DNA of 64,000 bases, taken from assembly GCF_033807715.1 (NCBI RefSeq), contig NC_084591.1, positions 24,735,090 to 24,799,089 of the forward strand, given 5' to 3'. The stretch's first letter is position 1, and each line of letters opens with the position of its first letter. This DNA is from Cololabis saira (Eukaryota > Chordata > Actinopteri > Beloniformes > Belonidae). Below are positions 23,049 to 36,239 of this stretch, piece after piece. A model generated the notes under the pieces. It was not told where the DNA came from, did not search any database, and was given only the letters and a program-made list of their open reading frames with translations. A program made the position numbers and the translations under genes.

Positions 23049-26000
23049 TGTCAATCACTAGGTTATTATAATCATTAAATGGTATCAACAATGATGCTAC
23101 ATAAGACTTTCAGTCTTTGAGAAAACACAGTATGTTGAAACCAAAATGCGTGAAAAGCTACAACAGTTAAACTACAAATTGACTTTAAAAAATACTCCTA
23201 AGCTGATATGTTGTATTCATATTATAAGGTACAAAGTTAACAAACCTATTTAGCTAATTTGAATATTGAAAATGTATAACTCATTAAAGAGATGATTAAA
23301 CTGTTTTCTGAACCACCAGGCTCTCTGGTGCTCAGTGAACTGCAGGATTACCCGTTACTTTGTTTTAAGATTTCACATACACACTGTAAACATTGTCTTG
23401 TTAGTGGCACTTAGTGTGATGGACATAACAGAGTCACAAAATTATATTGCACTAACCTGCCTCTATGCTTTCCAGCTTGCTAGCTATTTTGTCTTAAGTG
23501 GGAGGCTGATAAAAGATGTTATTGCCCAATGCAATACAAAGACAACCTGATGAATATTGTTTAGAAGCATATGTGGAAATGCTTGTTCACAAGTATCCCA
23601 CTGGTGTAACTACTGAACTAGCTGTTGATAATTTCTACAACATCAAAACATTCACCTGCTGGCGTCCTTTCAGCAACACCGGCGTCAGCCACATCAGACA
23701 TCTGTTGACTTTTGGCTCCGAGTCAGATTATACCACAGCTCTACCACTACAAACCTGCCGAGGCATGCCAGTCAATGAGATATAATAGCTTGGATGAGAT
23801 GAAGGCAATAACCAGTGTCTTTGTATGGCTTTCTCACACATGATTGCCTCACATTCAGTTATATTTATACTCTGACTGAAAATTGTCTGACCAATAAAAA
23901 AAGTTAAAGCCTAAACATACTAGTCTGTTAATTCATTAGGAAACACTAGAATACAATGGATGATCCACAACACCGTAAGGGCACATGTCAAATCACTGGC
24001 ATTATGGGACATTTGACAGGGGTTCAGGTAGTATAATATCATTGAAAATGGTGTTACCAATAGAAATCCTAAATCATTAAAGTCCAATTCCTGTAAATCT
24101 TAAAGCATGGCTACGATAATCCACAACATATAGATGACGCATATCAAATTAGTGGGTTCACAAAATGAAGAATAATGTTGTGCCTCTTGCCTCTTTCATT
24201 TTTGGGAAATATTCGATGTTATAATCACTCTATTCGTGTATCTTCTCATGCTTGTTTATATATCAAAATTGCAGGTAACCGCTGTTTAGAAATTAGGCCA
24301 GGAGGAAAATGAATTTCTCTGTATCAATGAAGTACTTCACTGTCTGGGAAATGACACACATGCCTCTGAGAATTCTCAATTTCACAGAAAAAGACCGTAT
24401 TTTCATTGGCAGTGTACGATAATGTATGATTGAATCCGATTCAAAGCAGTGTGAAGATTATGAAAGGATAAGCCTGTCAGTACACTTGTCTCAGTGGAAG
24501 CTATAACAGGCATTTGATCTTTATTTCCCTTGAATAACTGATCACACAAACAACTTTCAACAACCGTGCTTTGACTTCAATCAGTCTGTGTACCAAGTGC
24601 TGTACACAGGGATATGTTACGAAGAGAGGAAGGAAGCACACAGACATTTATGAAGAAAGTATCGTACATCTCTCAGATATAACAGGTCTGTGAAAGTATA
24701 AAGTAGTTGGAAGGGTTTTTGCACTGGCACATTTTTCTTTTTGTCTTGTGGCTTGTCTGTTTTACTGAAGTAGGATGATAGGCGAGAGAGGAGTGCGACT
24801 TCAATGATCAAACATTGCAGTTTAATTTTTGTGTCAAGGATTATGGAGATTTCAACAGATCCTATTCAGAAGCTTACGTACTCTCTATGGATGAAACATC
24901 GCCCAATTTGACTTTGATATAAATCCCTCAAAGAAAAAAAAACTTCCACTTTCTTATACATGAACAATGTTTTATGTGTCTTGCTGATGAATGAGCAAAT
25001 ATCTCCCAATAGTGGAATCTCAGAGAAGTATACATTGAGTGAAAAGTGTAGAGGTTCCAGTTTGAGGATGTTCCCGGTGCTGTTGTAACCCCACACCCAA
25101 GAGCAAGCACTTTTTCAACTAGATTAGGTCGTAAATCTACTAATCCAGGCTGTAGGGAAGTCTACTTTCTTAGGAGATGAACATAACAGCAAGGAAAAGT
25201 CACTGCCATGTGACATGTTCAGCAAATGGCACAAGGGGAATAATCCCTGCTTTGGATGGGAATATTAGCAGTTAGTGGGGTTTGGTAGCAAACCAAAGTA
25301 GACATATAGGGAGTATTTCCTATAAACCTACTAATTACAACAAACATAATCAATTTGGTTCATTGCACATAAGATTGTCATTGATCCGTATACAAGTGAC
25401 TTTCCCAAACAATGTGGCCACTGTTCTAGAGAGTCAATGGGTCAATTAAGCTTGTGGCAAGATGCGATGTTGGTTATGGTCACACAAATTGAGAATCAGT
25501 CCAGTGTGGATAGGTTTGATGAACCTGAATCTTTTATTTTCAGCCATTGTGTTTCCACCACTTCACAACAAAATTAAAAGCAGGCACAAAGTCTGACTTT
25601 TTCCTTTCACCACTGTATATTGTAGCAAACCAGACCTCTTTGCTGTTGATCAGTAGTTCAGCAAGTCATAATGTTTTAAAATTTATAATAAACCTCCTAC
25701 CTCCATAGACATGCTGTATGTCAGGTAATGAATTGTACACAACGACACATTTTGAAGTCATAAATAAGTAACTATTTTATTGAGATGTGAAAGTAAAGAA
25801 ATGTGTGACGGCTTTGATGTTTTAGGTTAAACTAGGCGTTAAGGACTAGAGCCAATCCTGACAGCTCATTTATGGCAAACAAAGAAATCCTCCTACATCA
25901 ATCTCACCCTTCACAGAGCTAATAATTCAGCATAATTAACAAATACGAAAAGGCTGCGTATGTCCTTTCAAAAATCCAGGCCGTTGAGTAGCAGGAGGTG

Positions 26001-26066
26001 TGTTTATAAGTTCCACAGGTGCCATGGTAACAGCATAACATTCAGGGGACATTTGACATAATAGTT
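23049..26066. other. Intron, nothing recognised
   Basis: AT-rich unique intron. Short open frames (23335-23785, 24617-25110) lack domains. Confidence 0.5.
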
Positions 26067-26860
26067 TTAAGCCAGCCGTGCCAGGGCCGGCAAGCCGGGG
26101 ACCAATTTCAATAAAACAATTGTTTTGGGCCAGGCCAACTCCAATAATTTTCCGTCTGCCTTAAAGTCTCTCTGGTACATCAATGGCGACTCCAAACAGC
26201 CGAATTTTTGGTCACTTTCCGCCAAGCCAAGCTTGCAACTTTTCCGAGGTCTTTTCCATTCTGCCAATTAATTCGAAAAACGCAGCGAGCCTGCGATTCT
26301 GTTCGAAAATCGCATCCAGTTTGCAATTTTGCTCACACAGCGCCTGAGTGTCGTTCACCCGACATATCCTGTCACACACGCCAGGCAGCCTTGAAAGAGC
26401 CACAATAGCTGCTGATGTTTTCCGAATTTGTTGACCGCCAAATCCAAAAAGCAGAAATCATAATATCAAAAATCCAATTATGTAGACATCTTCACCATCC
26501 TCGACCAACTGTATGCACAGACACATGATTCTCCACTTCTGCAAGGAGTCCTTTGTGTTTCCAGCCGCAAACGTCCTGTGTGGGAAAGAGGGCTCCCCTC
26601 TACCATGTCTTCTCGTCGAGAAAATTTTGTCAATTGCGTTTAGAGACCAGTTAACCAATAACATGATTTTGGATATGCAGAGAGAGGCTTCAAAGTAGAT
26701 TGACAAGACGTCAAAAGACAGAGCGCAGCAGCAGGGCAGATGGGGAGAGAGCGGGAGAAGATAAGCGTCCGAAAAAAACTAAAACATAGAGGACGAAGTC
26801 CCAAAAAAAAGAAGAGCCATAGCTGAAAACCGCACAAGTGGTGTGCAGTTTTCCACACTG
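26067..26860 (-). other. Unrecognised coding-looking segment
   Basis: On the minus strand several open frames abut: one near 26640-26858 with a hydrophobic stretch (LWLFFFLGLRPLCFSFF), one at 26458-26706, and one at 26212-26403 reading LSRLPGVCDRICRVNDTQAL then NCKLDAIFEQNRRLAAFFEL and MEKTSEKLQAWLGGK. The last has heptad-like spacing and could be a helix. The GC content and CpG count exceed the neighbours. I do not recognise the protein; it may be a decayed fish repeat or an accessory frame of a transposon. No inverted ends or target duplication were found. Confidence 0.3.
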
Positions 26861-26934
26861 GCCAGTCTTAATTATGTTAACACTTAGTCCATGCCCATTA
26901 TAACTTCTGACTTTTCATCACAGAGGAAACACTA

Positions 26935-27020
26935 TTCAATTCAATTTTATTTATATAGCGTCTATTACAACATAAGTTGTCTCTAGGCATTTTCCACTAC
27001 TGGACCAACAGCATACAGTT
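26935..27020. repeat. Fragment of a common fish LINE-type tail
   Basis: The run CAATTCAATTTTATTTATAT continuing AGCGTCTATTACAACA followed by TCTAGGCATTTTCCAC is the widespread teleost tail in which a TTTATATAGCGC block precedes a CTCAAGGCACTTTAC block. Only the terminal ~85 bp are recognisable. Confidence 0.55.
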
Positions 27021-28374
27021 CTAACACAACAAAGAGTAACTCACACCTCAGACTGTACTGCATATGTCAGAGAGTTTTTCTAAGGCATAAAAGTAAAAAA
27101 ATCTTCAAACCCTAAAACTTCCAAAGAGGCTTCATACCAAGAGTTGTTTCTGAGCAGAAGGGAAAACTCAGAAAATGCAGCAATAGACCAAAGCATGTTG
27201 GGAGTAAGGTGAGAACAAGAAAAGTTTTAAAAATTTTAAAATACTTAATTTTACCCCCGTCATTGCCACGTATATATTTTATTATAGTACAAATGAACAT
27301 TGTTAATTATTTATTGATGGGATGAAAGTATTCAAATTACATAAATATGTATCTTTTATCAAGAATAAGATTAATTTATTTATTTTGAATGTACTCATGA
27401 TCCCAGCAGCCCACCTGAAGAGTTGAGGTGATTCTGAATATTGTTGAGTCAGATTTCCAATAGTTGGGTAGAATCAATCCAGCTGAAGAATGGAAGTGCT
27501 TGGGCTGCTGAGGCAGTGGCCAACTTGTTGTGCTACTCCTCAGGAGGCAGACGTGAGAGGCCTTCCTAAACACCGATCAGCCTGCATCTGTATTCCTCTC
27601 ATGGCCCCCAGCAGATGCTGATGGACTCTTAGAACTGAGCAGATTTACATATCGATGAATCCAAACAGGTGCATGTGAAATACAGCATGGCAGGTAAACA
27701 GCTTGTTGTAGATAATACTGTGCTTATAGGAAGACCACTATCAGGGCAAAATACAAACATGCTGTCACAGTATGAAACTGCATTTGGCTTAACTTGGTGT
27801 GACTGAAACCACTGCTTGACGGATGCTGGCTATATCGCTGCATGTGTGAGTGTTAACATGTGAGTGTGTAATAAAATAAGAACAACATGTTTTTAATCCA
27901 AACAACTCAATTAAAGACCATAGTACAATTTGACTATCAACCTGTGAGCTGAGATAACTGACATACCTGTGAGTTCTTCAGGGGTTTCATTTGATTACTG
28001 CCATGACACCTCCAGAAGTCTAAACAGTGATCTCTGGCATCCCAGAGCCCCTGCCTTAATGCCAGGCCTCACTGTACCTCACTACTCAACAACCTCCTTT
28101 ACCTTACCTACCACATGACTATCACCGTCAAAACAGCGCCGCCACCTTCAATAGGCTCCGTTAATGCAAGCTGCAGATAGTGACAATGAAAATTCTACCT
28201 TTTCTAACCTCAGCAGAAGCACACAAACCTACCAAAATGATCCCAGACAAAAAGATTCAAATAGGCCACTCCCACTTCCTTAAAAATGCTTCCTCTTCCT
28301 GGATTTCCTCCTTAGAGTCCTAGGATGAAAGATTAGTAATGATAAATTACTCTTTTTTTTTTCTCATTTTTCTT
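27021..28374. other. Intron, nothing recognised
   Basis: AT-rich and unique-looking. No domain-bearing frames were seen. Confidence 0.45.
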
Positions 28375-29360
28375 CCGACGAAATAAGGGCCTTTTTTCCC
28401 CCCTAAACGTGCCCCAAAAGTCACCAAATTTTGCACGCAAGCCAGGCCTGGCGAAAAATTTGATATTTAATGGTTTGCATTAATGGGCGTGACCTAATGG
28501 CTCAACAGCACCCCCTAGAAAACTTTGTGTCTCAAGCCCCACGATACGGTTTGACGTACATGTACGAAAATCGGTACACACCTGTATCATGTCGCAACTT
28601 AAAGAAAAGTCTCTTGGCGCCATGGCCGAAACCGAACAGGATGTCGGCCATTTTGAATTAATCGTGTAATTTTGGCGCAATTTACGCCATTACGTGCACC
28701 CAGGTGTGTTATACATCAAAATATGCGTCTCGATCCTGCAACGGTCTCAGTCAAAAGCGTTACCGCAGCGACGATAGACGCCAAAAAGCGCGCCCCTCCC
28801 CCCTTCATCTGATTGGTGTCACGCAGTGGTTGGATGAGGACCCAGATGCAGGAGAGCGAGAGGCAGGAGTTCCAAAAAACAGGGTTTATTTTACAGAGAC
28901 CAAAAACCACTGGCTGCGGGGGAACCCGGATCTGTGGCGCTGGCTGCGGGGGGTCCGGGACCATCACTGAAGCAGGGGCTGATGCGCCCAAGACCACCGC
29001 CGGAACAGCGGCTAGCTGGGGCTGGTGCTGGTGCCGACGCCATCGTCGGCGTCACTCCAGAGCCTGAATGCTCCTGGGCCCACCCCGAGCCAGACGTTCT
29101 GCTACATAGAAATGATCATGGCACACGGCCACGCCAAAATAAAAGCTGCCGTGCCTTCAGAATTATGATCTTATGTTACGGATGTAAATTATATTGTGTT
29201 AATGGATTCATATAATCAAAAAGGAACCACCGCCAAAACTGACATACATTTCGTACTCACGAAAGTCATCCCAATATTTTATTTTGATGCTTTCAGCCAG
29301 TGATTGCTTTCGGCCACCGTAATTGTGCCTCACAGCGAACTACAGAAACCATGTTGGACA
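28375..29360. repeat. Dispersed fish repeat, class not assigned
   Basis: The block CACCAAATTTTGCACGCAAG, then GGCCTGGCGAAAAATTTGAT, CAACAGCACCCCCT, TGTATCATGTCGCAACTTAA and TTGGCGCCATGGCCGAAACC is a repeat I recognise as abundant in teleost genomes. It is joined at about 28813 to a GC-rich part beginning GTCACGCAGTGGTTGGATGA with GGACCCAGATGCAGGAG, a word seen in other fish repeats. The second part may be a separate insertion. No inverted ends or target duplication were identified. Confidence 0.5.
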
Positions 29361-29449
29361 TGCACACAGTGATTTCAAGCAGTTTATTACTTAAACAAGG
29401 TGCTTTGAGAAGCTATATAAGCCTGTTAACATTCTGACAGATACCTTTG

Positions 29450-29451
<2 letters not shown>

Positions 29452-29541
<90 letters not shown>
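29452..29541. repeat. (TA)n microsatellite with short CA end
   Basis: About 80 bp of uninterrupted AT dinucleotides pass into a short ACAC run. It is likely polymorphic and prone to cruciform formation. Confidence 0.97.
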
Positions 29542-30156
29542 AATGTATAAAACAGACTTGTCTTTGTAAGATAATTGGTCTCTATATAATTACATCTCTG
29601 ATAACGACAGATTCTGTTAAACTTTTCAAGGTAGCATATTGCTCCATAGTGACATCTGGTGGCTCCTGGCCCCACAGGCCCCAGAAGCAGAGATTGCATG
29701 TAGCCCCTATCAATAATCTAATATGACTCTCCTCCATACTCCTTAGGTCTCTCTAACAAAACTTCCTCTTCTCTACACGATTTAACCACTGTCAGTGTTT
29801 ATCTTAGCCAACTGCCTTTGCACCCCGTCTAAGCCTAAGAGCTGCATATACCCCCTGAACTGCCACTCTTTGGTCCCATTTCTCTCCTAGAACCACCTCT
29901 TAAATATTGCATCTTTACAGTCAGATAACAGGAGCTCTGTCCTGACTTTTGCACATTTGAGCTCCTCCATTAAAGTTGATACTGATAGCTGCCTAGACAC
30001 TTAAGAACCCCAGACCACTTTCTTGTATAAAACCTAACTAATCTTTCCAACCTCTCAACTATGGATATTGGAATTTGGTAAATTGAAAATGACCACATCA
30101 ACCCAGAGAATAACCCAAACTGCAAACACCACAGCTTTTCTGGGAGACCTGCCTTG
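29542..30156. other. Intron, nothing firm recognised
   Basis: Unique-looking sequence with a short TGACATCTGGTGGC word near 29649 of the kind found near fish repeats. Nothing else was seen. Confidence 0.4.
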
Positions 30157-30368
30157 TACTACTACTACCACTACTACTGTCCTTAAGGCTTAAGCAGACG
30201 TTTTTATCCAAAGTGACTTACATCTGAGACACACACACCATTTCATGGAGCAATAAGGGTTGAGGGCCTTGCTCAGGGGCCCAAGGTGGTTCATCTTGGT
30301 TGCCATTCAGGGGCTTGAACCTGGGTCCTCTAGACCCAAGGCCACCTCTGTAGCCACTAGACTCCCAC
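30157..30368 (-). mobile_element. tRNA-derived SINE
   Basis: On the minus strand the element starts GTGGGAGTCTAGTGGCTACA, a box A-like start, and has GGTTCAAGCCCC as box B, the two internal RNA polymerase III promoter boxes of tRNA-derived SINEs. Downstream lies the widely shared tail GTAAGTCACTTTGGATAAAA with CGTCTGCTTAAG, the LINE-like 3' end found in many fish SINEs, and then an AGT trinucleotide tail (30157-30178). I recognise the type but not the exact family. Confidence 0.8.
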
Positions 30369-30551
30369 AACTATTCTATTCTACCCAGTCCTTCAGCAAC
30401 ATCCTTTTAAAATGGATTTACCTGTTAATTATCACTCAGGTCAATGTAGCACTTGCCCAAGCTCTTCACTGGCTTTTCCCTAACTTTTGGAATTTCTTCC
30501 TCATCAATAAGAAACTTCCTATCTCTTATCTCCAACATATTGAAATGTTTC

Positions 30552-30800
30552 TTTTTTTTTTTTTTTTTTTTTTTTTTCCCCTTGTCTGCACACATATTTA
30601 TGATTGATACCATGACGGTAACACACGTCAGGCACTGGAAATCTGCAACAAAAAACCACAAACAAAACACGAAACCGGCACGGAGCCAACCAAAACAACA
30701 ACAGCAATCGACCTAAATCTTGAGATCTGATCGCAGTCTGAGCTAAGCTACCGCTACCACTACCTAACCCCAAAAACTAGAGAGCCAGCATGCAGGTGAA
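30552..30800 (-). repeat. Possible retroposon with poly(A), unnamed
   Basis: On the + strand a 27-base T run (about 30552-30577) is followed by GTCTGCACACATATTTATGA and TACCATGACGGTAACACACG. A closely related segment follows a T run at 54049-54101. Read on the minus strand both are a shared 3' end followed by poly(A), as expected for retroposons. The body of this copy, up to about 30800, includes TTAGCTCAGACTGCGATC, which could be a polymerase III-type head, but I cannot confirm it. Confidence 0.4.
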
Positions 30801-32711
30801 CAAGCCAGTGTGTATGTCTATGTGTGTGTGTGTGTGTATGTATATTGAAATGTTTCTAAACTTAATAGGTTTAATCTTCATGCTAGCTCACCTGAGGTTC
30901 ATACTGTATTTATCCTTTCCTGTCTCCCCATGGTAGTGGATGTGTGTTATCTGCAAAGCTTTTGGCAAGTATTTTGTATGGTATGAACAATATTATAAAC
31001 CCATATACTTGAAATAAGATTGCACAAGCTTATATGGGGTGATTTTGCATGTGCCTCTCCTCTATATAGCTCAGGCATTATTTGACCAACACAACATATT
31101 TTATGTGTTCATGTTGCAATGTGTCACAAAAAGTAGCTATTTCACGAAACCGTAGCTATTTCATTAAATTGTGAGAAGAGGTTCTGGTCTAATAAACCTA
31201 AACAAGCAAAAACCATGGCCCATTTTGCCAAATAAAGCGCCACTATCGTCTGTTTCTACACTGGAAAACACTAAGCTGTCCATTGTGTACTTCCTTTTTT
31301 CATTATTTATTTCACTGCTCACCTTTCTTTTTTGATACTTTGTCTTCAGAACTTAAAAAAACTTAAAAATAAAACATTTTTCAAATGTTCAAACTGTATG
31401 TACATACATTTTCAACATAATTTCATCTCATGTTGCACAATGCCAGACAGGCACAGCTGATTCTCCCGGTTCCTCAGCTGGCCCGTGCTGACATGATTAA
31501 AGTCCAGACTTTGCTTCAGCACAATTTCCACTTGTACATGTCAACGTAGCATTACATTCAGCACTTGTTTAGTTTACTATAAAGGGTGTATGCTCTTATA
31601 GAATCAGCATGGATGGTAGAGAACAGCAGAGAAATTATGGTGACAATGCTACTGATTTTGTGGCTTTCTTTAAATTTTTCTGGTCACATGCTGCCATCTC
31701 ACATCTTTGAAACTCTGGATCAGGCTGTTTCATGTTTTTTTTTTTTTTTTCTCCATAAGTTAAGCTGGAAGTACTACAAAATCGTAATTCCATATTGACC
31801 TCTTTGCTTGGGATCTCTATGATTTATTCTTTAGCACACCTATTCACCTTTTTTGACTTGAAATTATTAATCTGCATGTGTTTATGTGAGGAAATAGAGT
31901 GGAATGAGATGCCAACATTAGTATGCATGAGTCTCATTAAAGATTCTCTCATCAACTCTACTTTTTATTTAGATTCCCTTTGCACTTGTACAAATCACTC
32001 GTAATCAACTGTGCTGACATTTTCCAGCAATTATAAGCAAGCTGTCCTCGTTTCAACCAAAGCTGGAGACGGATCACTCCATTTACCCCAGAGTCCCACT
32101 GTGACAACATACCACTCCCGTGAGAGATAAGGACATTTCAAATGACAAAAGACTAGCTGAGTAATATGTGCAATGTAGAATTGTTAATTATTTCCAAAGA
32201 ACTTGTTAAATAATAGTTGGCATGTTGCCACTGTTTCATGAAATATCCTCAAATGTATGATAATGATGCATTACTGTTATGAGGACAGATGAATTGATTT
32301 AAAACTGCAAATTTTAAGGTTTCTGCAGAAACAACTACAGAAATCAATTCATTTGTAAAGTAAGGACACAGGTCAGTTAGGAAACCAAAGCAATTATCCA
32401 GCTGTAAAAGAATTAAATTATCTTAATCTTATTATTTATTTATTGAATTCCCCCTTAATAAGACATTGTTTATCAATACAAATGGGTACAATGCAACATG
32501 CAAGAGTACGAGAACAGGAATAAGGACAATGAAAAAATACAAAGTGTTTTTCCACTTCCATTTTTGTATTCTTAATTGTCATTAACTTTGCAGCTATTTT
32601 CTTTTTTTCTTTTGAAAACAAGCTCTTTAAAAAGATATGGTACAAAATTAAGCCCTCAGCATGTGGTCCAACTGCTGGGTTCCTATTTCCTTCAAGAAAC
32701 AAGGATTCTAT
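30801..32711. other. Intron, nothing recognised
   Basis: AT-rich unique sequence with a TG run near 30820-30836 and a T run near 31735-31750. Confidence 0.5.
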
Positions 32712-34510
32712 AGGCAAGGCAAGGTAAGTTTATTTATATAGCACAATTCAACACAAGGTAATTCAAAGTGCTTTACATCGACATTAAAAGCGGCAAGACA
32801 TAATTAGACAGTAAATAGCAAATAAAATGAAATAAAATGATGAGAAAAGAAGGTAAAATAATAAAAAGCATAAGTTGCTGATTTAAGAGTACGCTTAAAT
32901 AACAAATAAATGAAAGAAAAATGATAAGAAAAGTGGTAAAATAATAAAAAGCACAAGTTGTTAAAAATAAGGGCAGTAGAGTACAGCAGGTAAGTATTTA
33001 ATTTAGGGGTATGCTTGAGTAAACAGTAATGTTTTTAGTCCTGATTTAAAGGAGCTGACAGTTGGAGCAGACCTCAGGTCTACAGGAAGTTTGTTCCACC
33101 GGTGAGGAGCAGAATAACTGAACGCTGCCTCACCTTGCTTGGTTCTTGTTCTTGGGACACACAACAAACCAGATCCAGATGAACCTCAGGGGTCTGGGAG
33201 CTTCATAGGAACTAACAGATCAACCATGTATTTTGGTCCAATACCATCCAGGTCTTTGTAGACCAGCAGTAAGATTTTAAACTCTATCCTTTGACTAACT
33301 GGAAGCCAGTGTAATCATGACCGGTGTAATATGGTCCAGTTTCCTGGTGTTTGTAAGGACTCTGGCGGATCGTTCTGGATCAGCTGCAGCTGCCTGATAG
33401 ATTTCTTGTTAAGGCCTGTAAAGATGCCATTGCAATAATCCAACCTACTGAAAATGAATGCATGAATACGTTTTTCCATGTCTTGTTTAGACAGAATCCC
33501 CTTAATTCTAGCAATGTTTTTTAGGTGATAGTAGGCAGATTTGGTGATAAACTTTAGATGGCTGTTGAAGTTCAGGTCTGAGTCAATAATTACACCAAGA
33601 TTTCTGGCTTGATTTGTAGCTGTCAATGACATGGAGCCAAGGTGAGCGCTGATCTTTTCCCTTTCATTTTTAGGGCCAAAAATGATCACCTCTGTCTTTT
33701 CTGCATTTAGCTGGAGAAAATGCTGGCACAACCACTCATTGATTTGATGAATACAGTTACTCAACGAGAGTAAGGGACTGTAGTCATGTGGTGACACTGA
33801 AATATAAAGCTGTGTGTCATCGGCATAAGTATGGTAGGAAATGTTGTGATGTTCCATAATCTGAGCTAGGGGTAGCATATAGATGTTGAATAGAAGCGGT
33901 CCGAGAATGGACCCTTGAGGAACCCCACATGTGATCTTGGTTCTCTTAGACTCATGGTTTCCAATTGACACAAAAAAGGCCCTATCTTGCAAGTAAGATT
34001 TGAACCATTGAAGCACAGTGCCGGTAAGTCCCACCCACTTTTCCAGTCTGCTGAGTAGTATGTTATGATCAACTGTGTCAAATGCAGCACTGAGATCCAG
34101 TAATACCAGAGGATTTGCCTGCATCATTATTAAGATGAATATCGTTTAAGACTTCGATGAGTACAGTCTCAGTGCTGTGGTGTGGCCGAAATCCAGACTG
34201 AAATGCGTTAAAAAGATTGTTTTGCATCATAAAAGCATGGACTTGCTGGAAAACAACCTTTTCAATGATTTTCCCCAAAAATGGCAGATTTGATATTGGC
34301 CTATAGTTACTAAGTGTTGTAGCATCCAGATTTGATTTTTTTAGAAGAGGTTTTATTTCTGCAGTTTTCAAGGCATGGGGAAACTGGCCTGTTTTAAGAG
34401 AAGTATGTATTGTCTGCAATACATCCGGAGCTATGCAGTTAAAAACTGTTTTAAAAAAGTTTGAAGGCAGTGAGGACAGGGTTAAAACAGGATTTTGGGC
34501 TCCTTAGAGC
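32712..34510 (-). mobile_element. L2/Rex1-like LINE, 5' truncated
   Basis: On the minus strand a reverse transcriptase relic (34510 down to about 33010) is followed by a 3' UTR and a terminus reading GTGCTATATAAATAAACTTA with a short TTGCC tandem tail (about 32712-32725). This terminus is common among fish LINEs of the L2/Rex1 group. The endonuclease domain and the 5' UTR are missing. One frameshift near 34100, another near 33340 and a few stops show it is dead, but the long open stretch indicates modest age. Confidence 0.88.
33010..34510 (-). pseudogene. LINE reverse transcriptase pseudogene
   Basis: Upstream frame (to 34078): LPSNFFKTVFNCIAPDVLQ, then SNYRPISNLPFLGKIIEKVV and FQSGFRPHHSTETVL. 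After a frameshift the 270-codon frame gives VLLDLSAAFDTVDHNILL, ITCGVPQGSILGPLLFNIYM, then YHTYADDTQLYISV with the YADD catalytic box, and LNAEKTEVIIF. AFDTVDH and YADD supply the three metal-binding aspartates of the palm. After another shift at about 33340 the C-terminus continues LHWLPVSQRIEFKILLLVYK and RTKQGEAAFSYSAP. Such enzymes copy LINE RNA into DNA at the target. Disrupted frames prevent function. Confidence 0.9.
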
Positions 34511-36239
34511 CAAAATTACCCATTATTCCTGATCTATTTTGTGATGCTGGTCAAGTGAATTTTGGTTTTACACTTGTATTTATTATTTCATTATGATTTT
34601 TGGGAGAATTCCAGGCTTAAAAATTGTAGTTCTCCAACAAATTATTTCTTACAGACAGTTTGAAATGCACTCTATGGCAGTACTCTTCTATATGCAGAAA
34701 AAAACATAAGTATCAATGAGACCAAAAAAAAGTGAAACATGTTGCACCTCTTGCATGGATACTGTGATCTCTGACTTTGTACTGACTGTTGAGACAGAAC
34801 ATGAGGCAACAGAAGCACACAACTAGATATGATCTCTCCCAAGAGATGCAGCCTTACATGAAAACACATTTAGCAATGTCACTTCATATAAAAGGGTTCT
34901 GCAAGTCATTTAGTTCTCAAATACATTTTGTCTCATGATGTCTCGCTCTACCTTTTTGCTGAGTTTTTTTCCTTCTTTTTCAATTATGTTGTGTCAAAGT
35001 CTTGATTTAAGGTTTGCACCTTACTCTTACCGTGATGGGTGTAAGGTTACATACGTGACATACACGTTGTCATTATTTTTTATCACCAAAACAAACCCAA
35101 AATGTACACTACCGCTGGGAAAATCTAAGGATGCAGCAACGTATGCAACAACGTACTAACCATGGCTGTTGTAACATAACTACCACTGCCAAATCCAGAC
35201 ATTATGGTATATTTGACAGATGGAGGCTATGTGAACTGTTGTAATCTCACCATTAAACTAGAATGCATGCAAATACCCTCAGACCAAGTCTGAATTGTGT
35301 GCTTTTATCGTTTTTGAACCGTTAAACTATGAAATTATGCAGTCAATCAACATGTCCAGGAGAAATGTCTTTGTCCAAAACATCATTAAGGACATTGTAA
35401 ATATTTATCTGAACACCCAACCTTATAGTATTTAGTATTTGAAAGGCTAAACAAATGTTCCTGTAAGAAGCAAACCATCCTTATATCACTCGGCAGATGC
35501 TCCAGCTGTTTGTAAGCACTAGTGGTATTGTAGTTTCTAAAACATTTTAATGTGCATCATCAGTGTGATCATTATCACTCTTATGAAATCCGTCTTGTGA
35601 GGATTAAATGTTTAATTAAGATAATGTTGGCAGCGGGTTGCAGTAACAGGGAACTATTACACTCCTTGGGGTTTCCAAAGTTATGTCATGAAGTTTGAAT
35701 ATGTTTTTTTTAGTACAACTAATACTGTGATTGACACTCTTTCTGTGAAATTTCCATCTTTTATCTAGAGGTTCTTTTTTTGAACGTGTGAGAACGGTCC
35801 CAGAACACAGCCCACATACCACATTAGTCACCATAGCGTACAATCATCATGTTAAGCATCACAGAGTAATAAAGAAGGAAAATACCATATTTAGAGATTA
35901 AGGGGAGAATCATTGTCGTGCACCTCAGAAAAGTCATCGTGAACTGATCATTCTTGTGGATTCTTGTTAGCTTCAACTGGTCTGTCTGTCTTGTACTCCT
36001 CAGTCTCAATGGCTCTGTGGAAACGCAGAGCCACTTAGCCAGGTTTGTTGTTGAAATGTTTCTGGACTTCTCTAAAGAAAAAAGCCTGCCAGAGAGCTGG
36101 AGTGTGATGTTGCATAGGTTGTGTCAGTCATGTCACACTGACACCTCGCTGGTACTGAGATCTGCATACTCTACTTATTGAATCACCATGCAGTCAGAGG
36201 GAACCAATCAAATGAGTCAAGTGAATTGAGGGAAAGTGA
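34511..36239. other. Intron, nothing recognised
   Basis: AT-rich unique sequence. Open frames in both strands are short and without domains. Confidence 0.5.

Noticed and set aside
29391..29699. 102-codon minus-strand frame
   Set aside because: Most of it is an Ile-Tyr repeat from the (TA)n microsatellite.
30680..30780. tRNA gene suggested by TTAGCTCAGACTGCGATC on the minus strand
   Set aside because: No box B at the right distance and no cloverleaf arms could be drawn.
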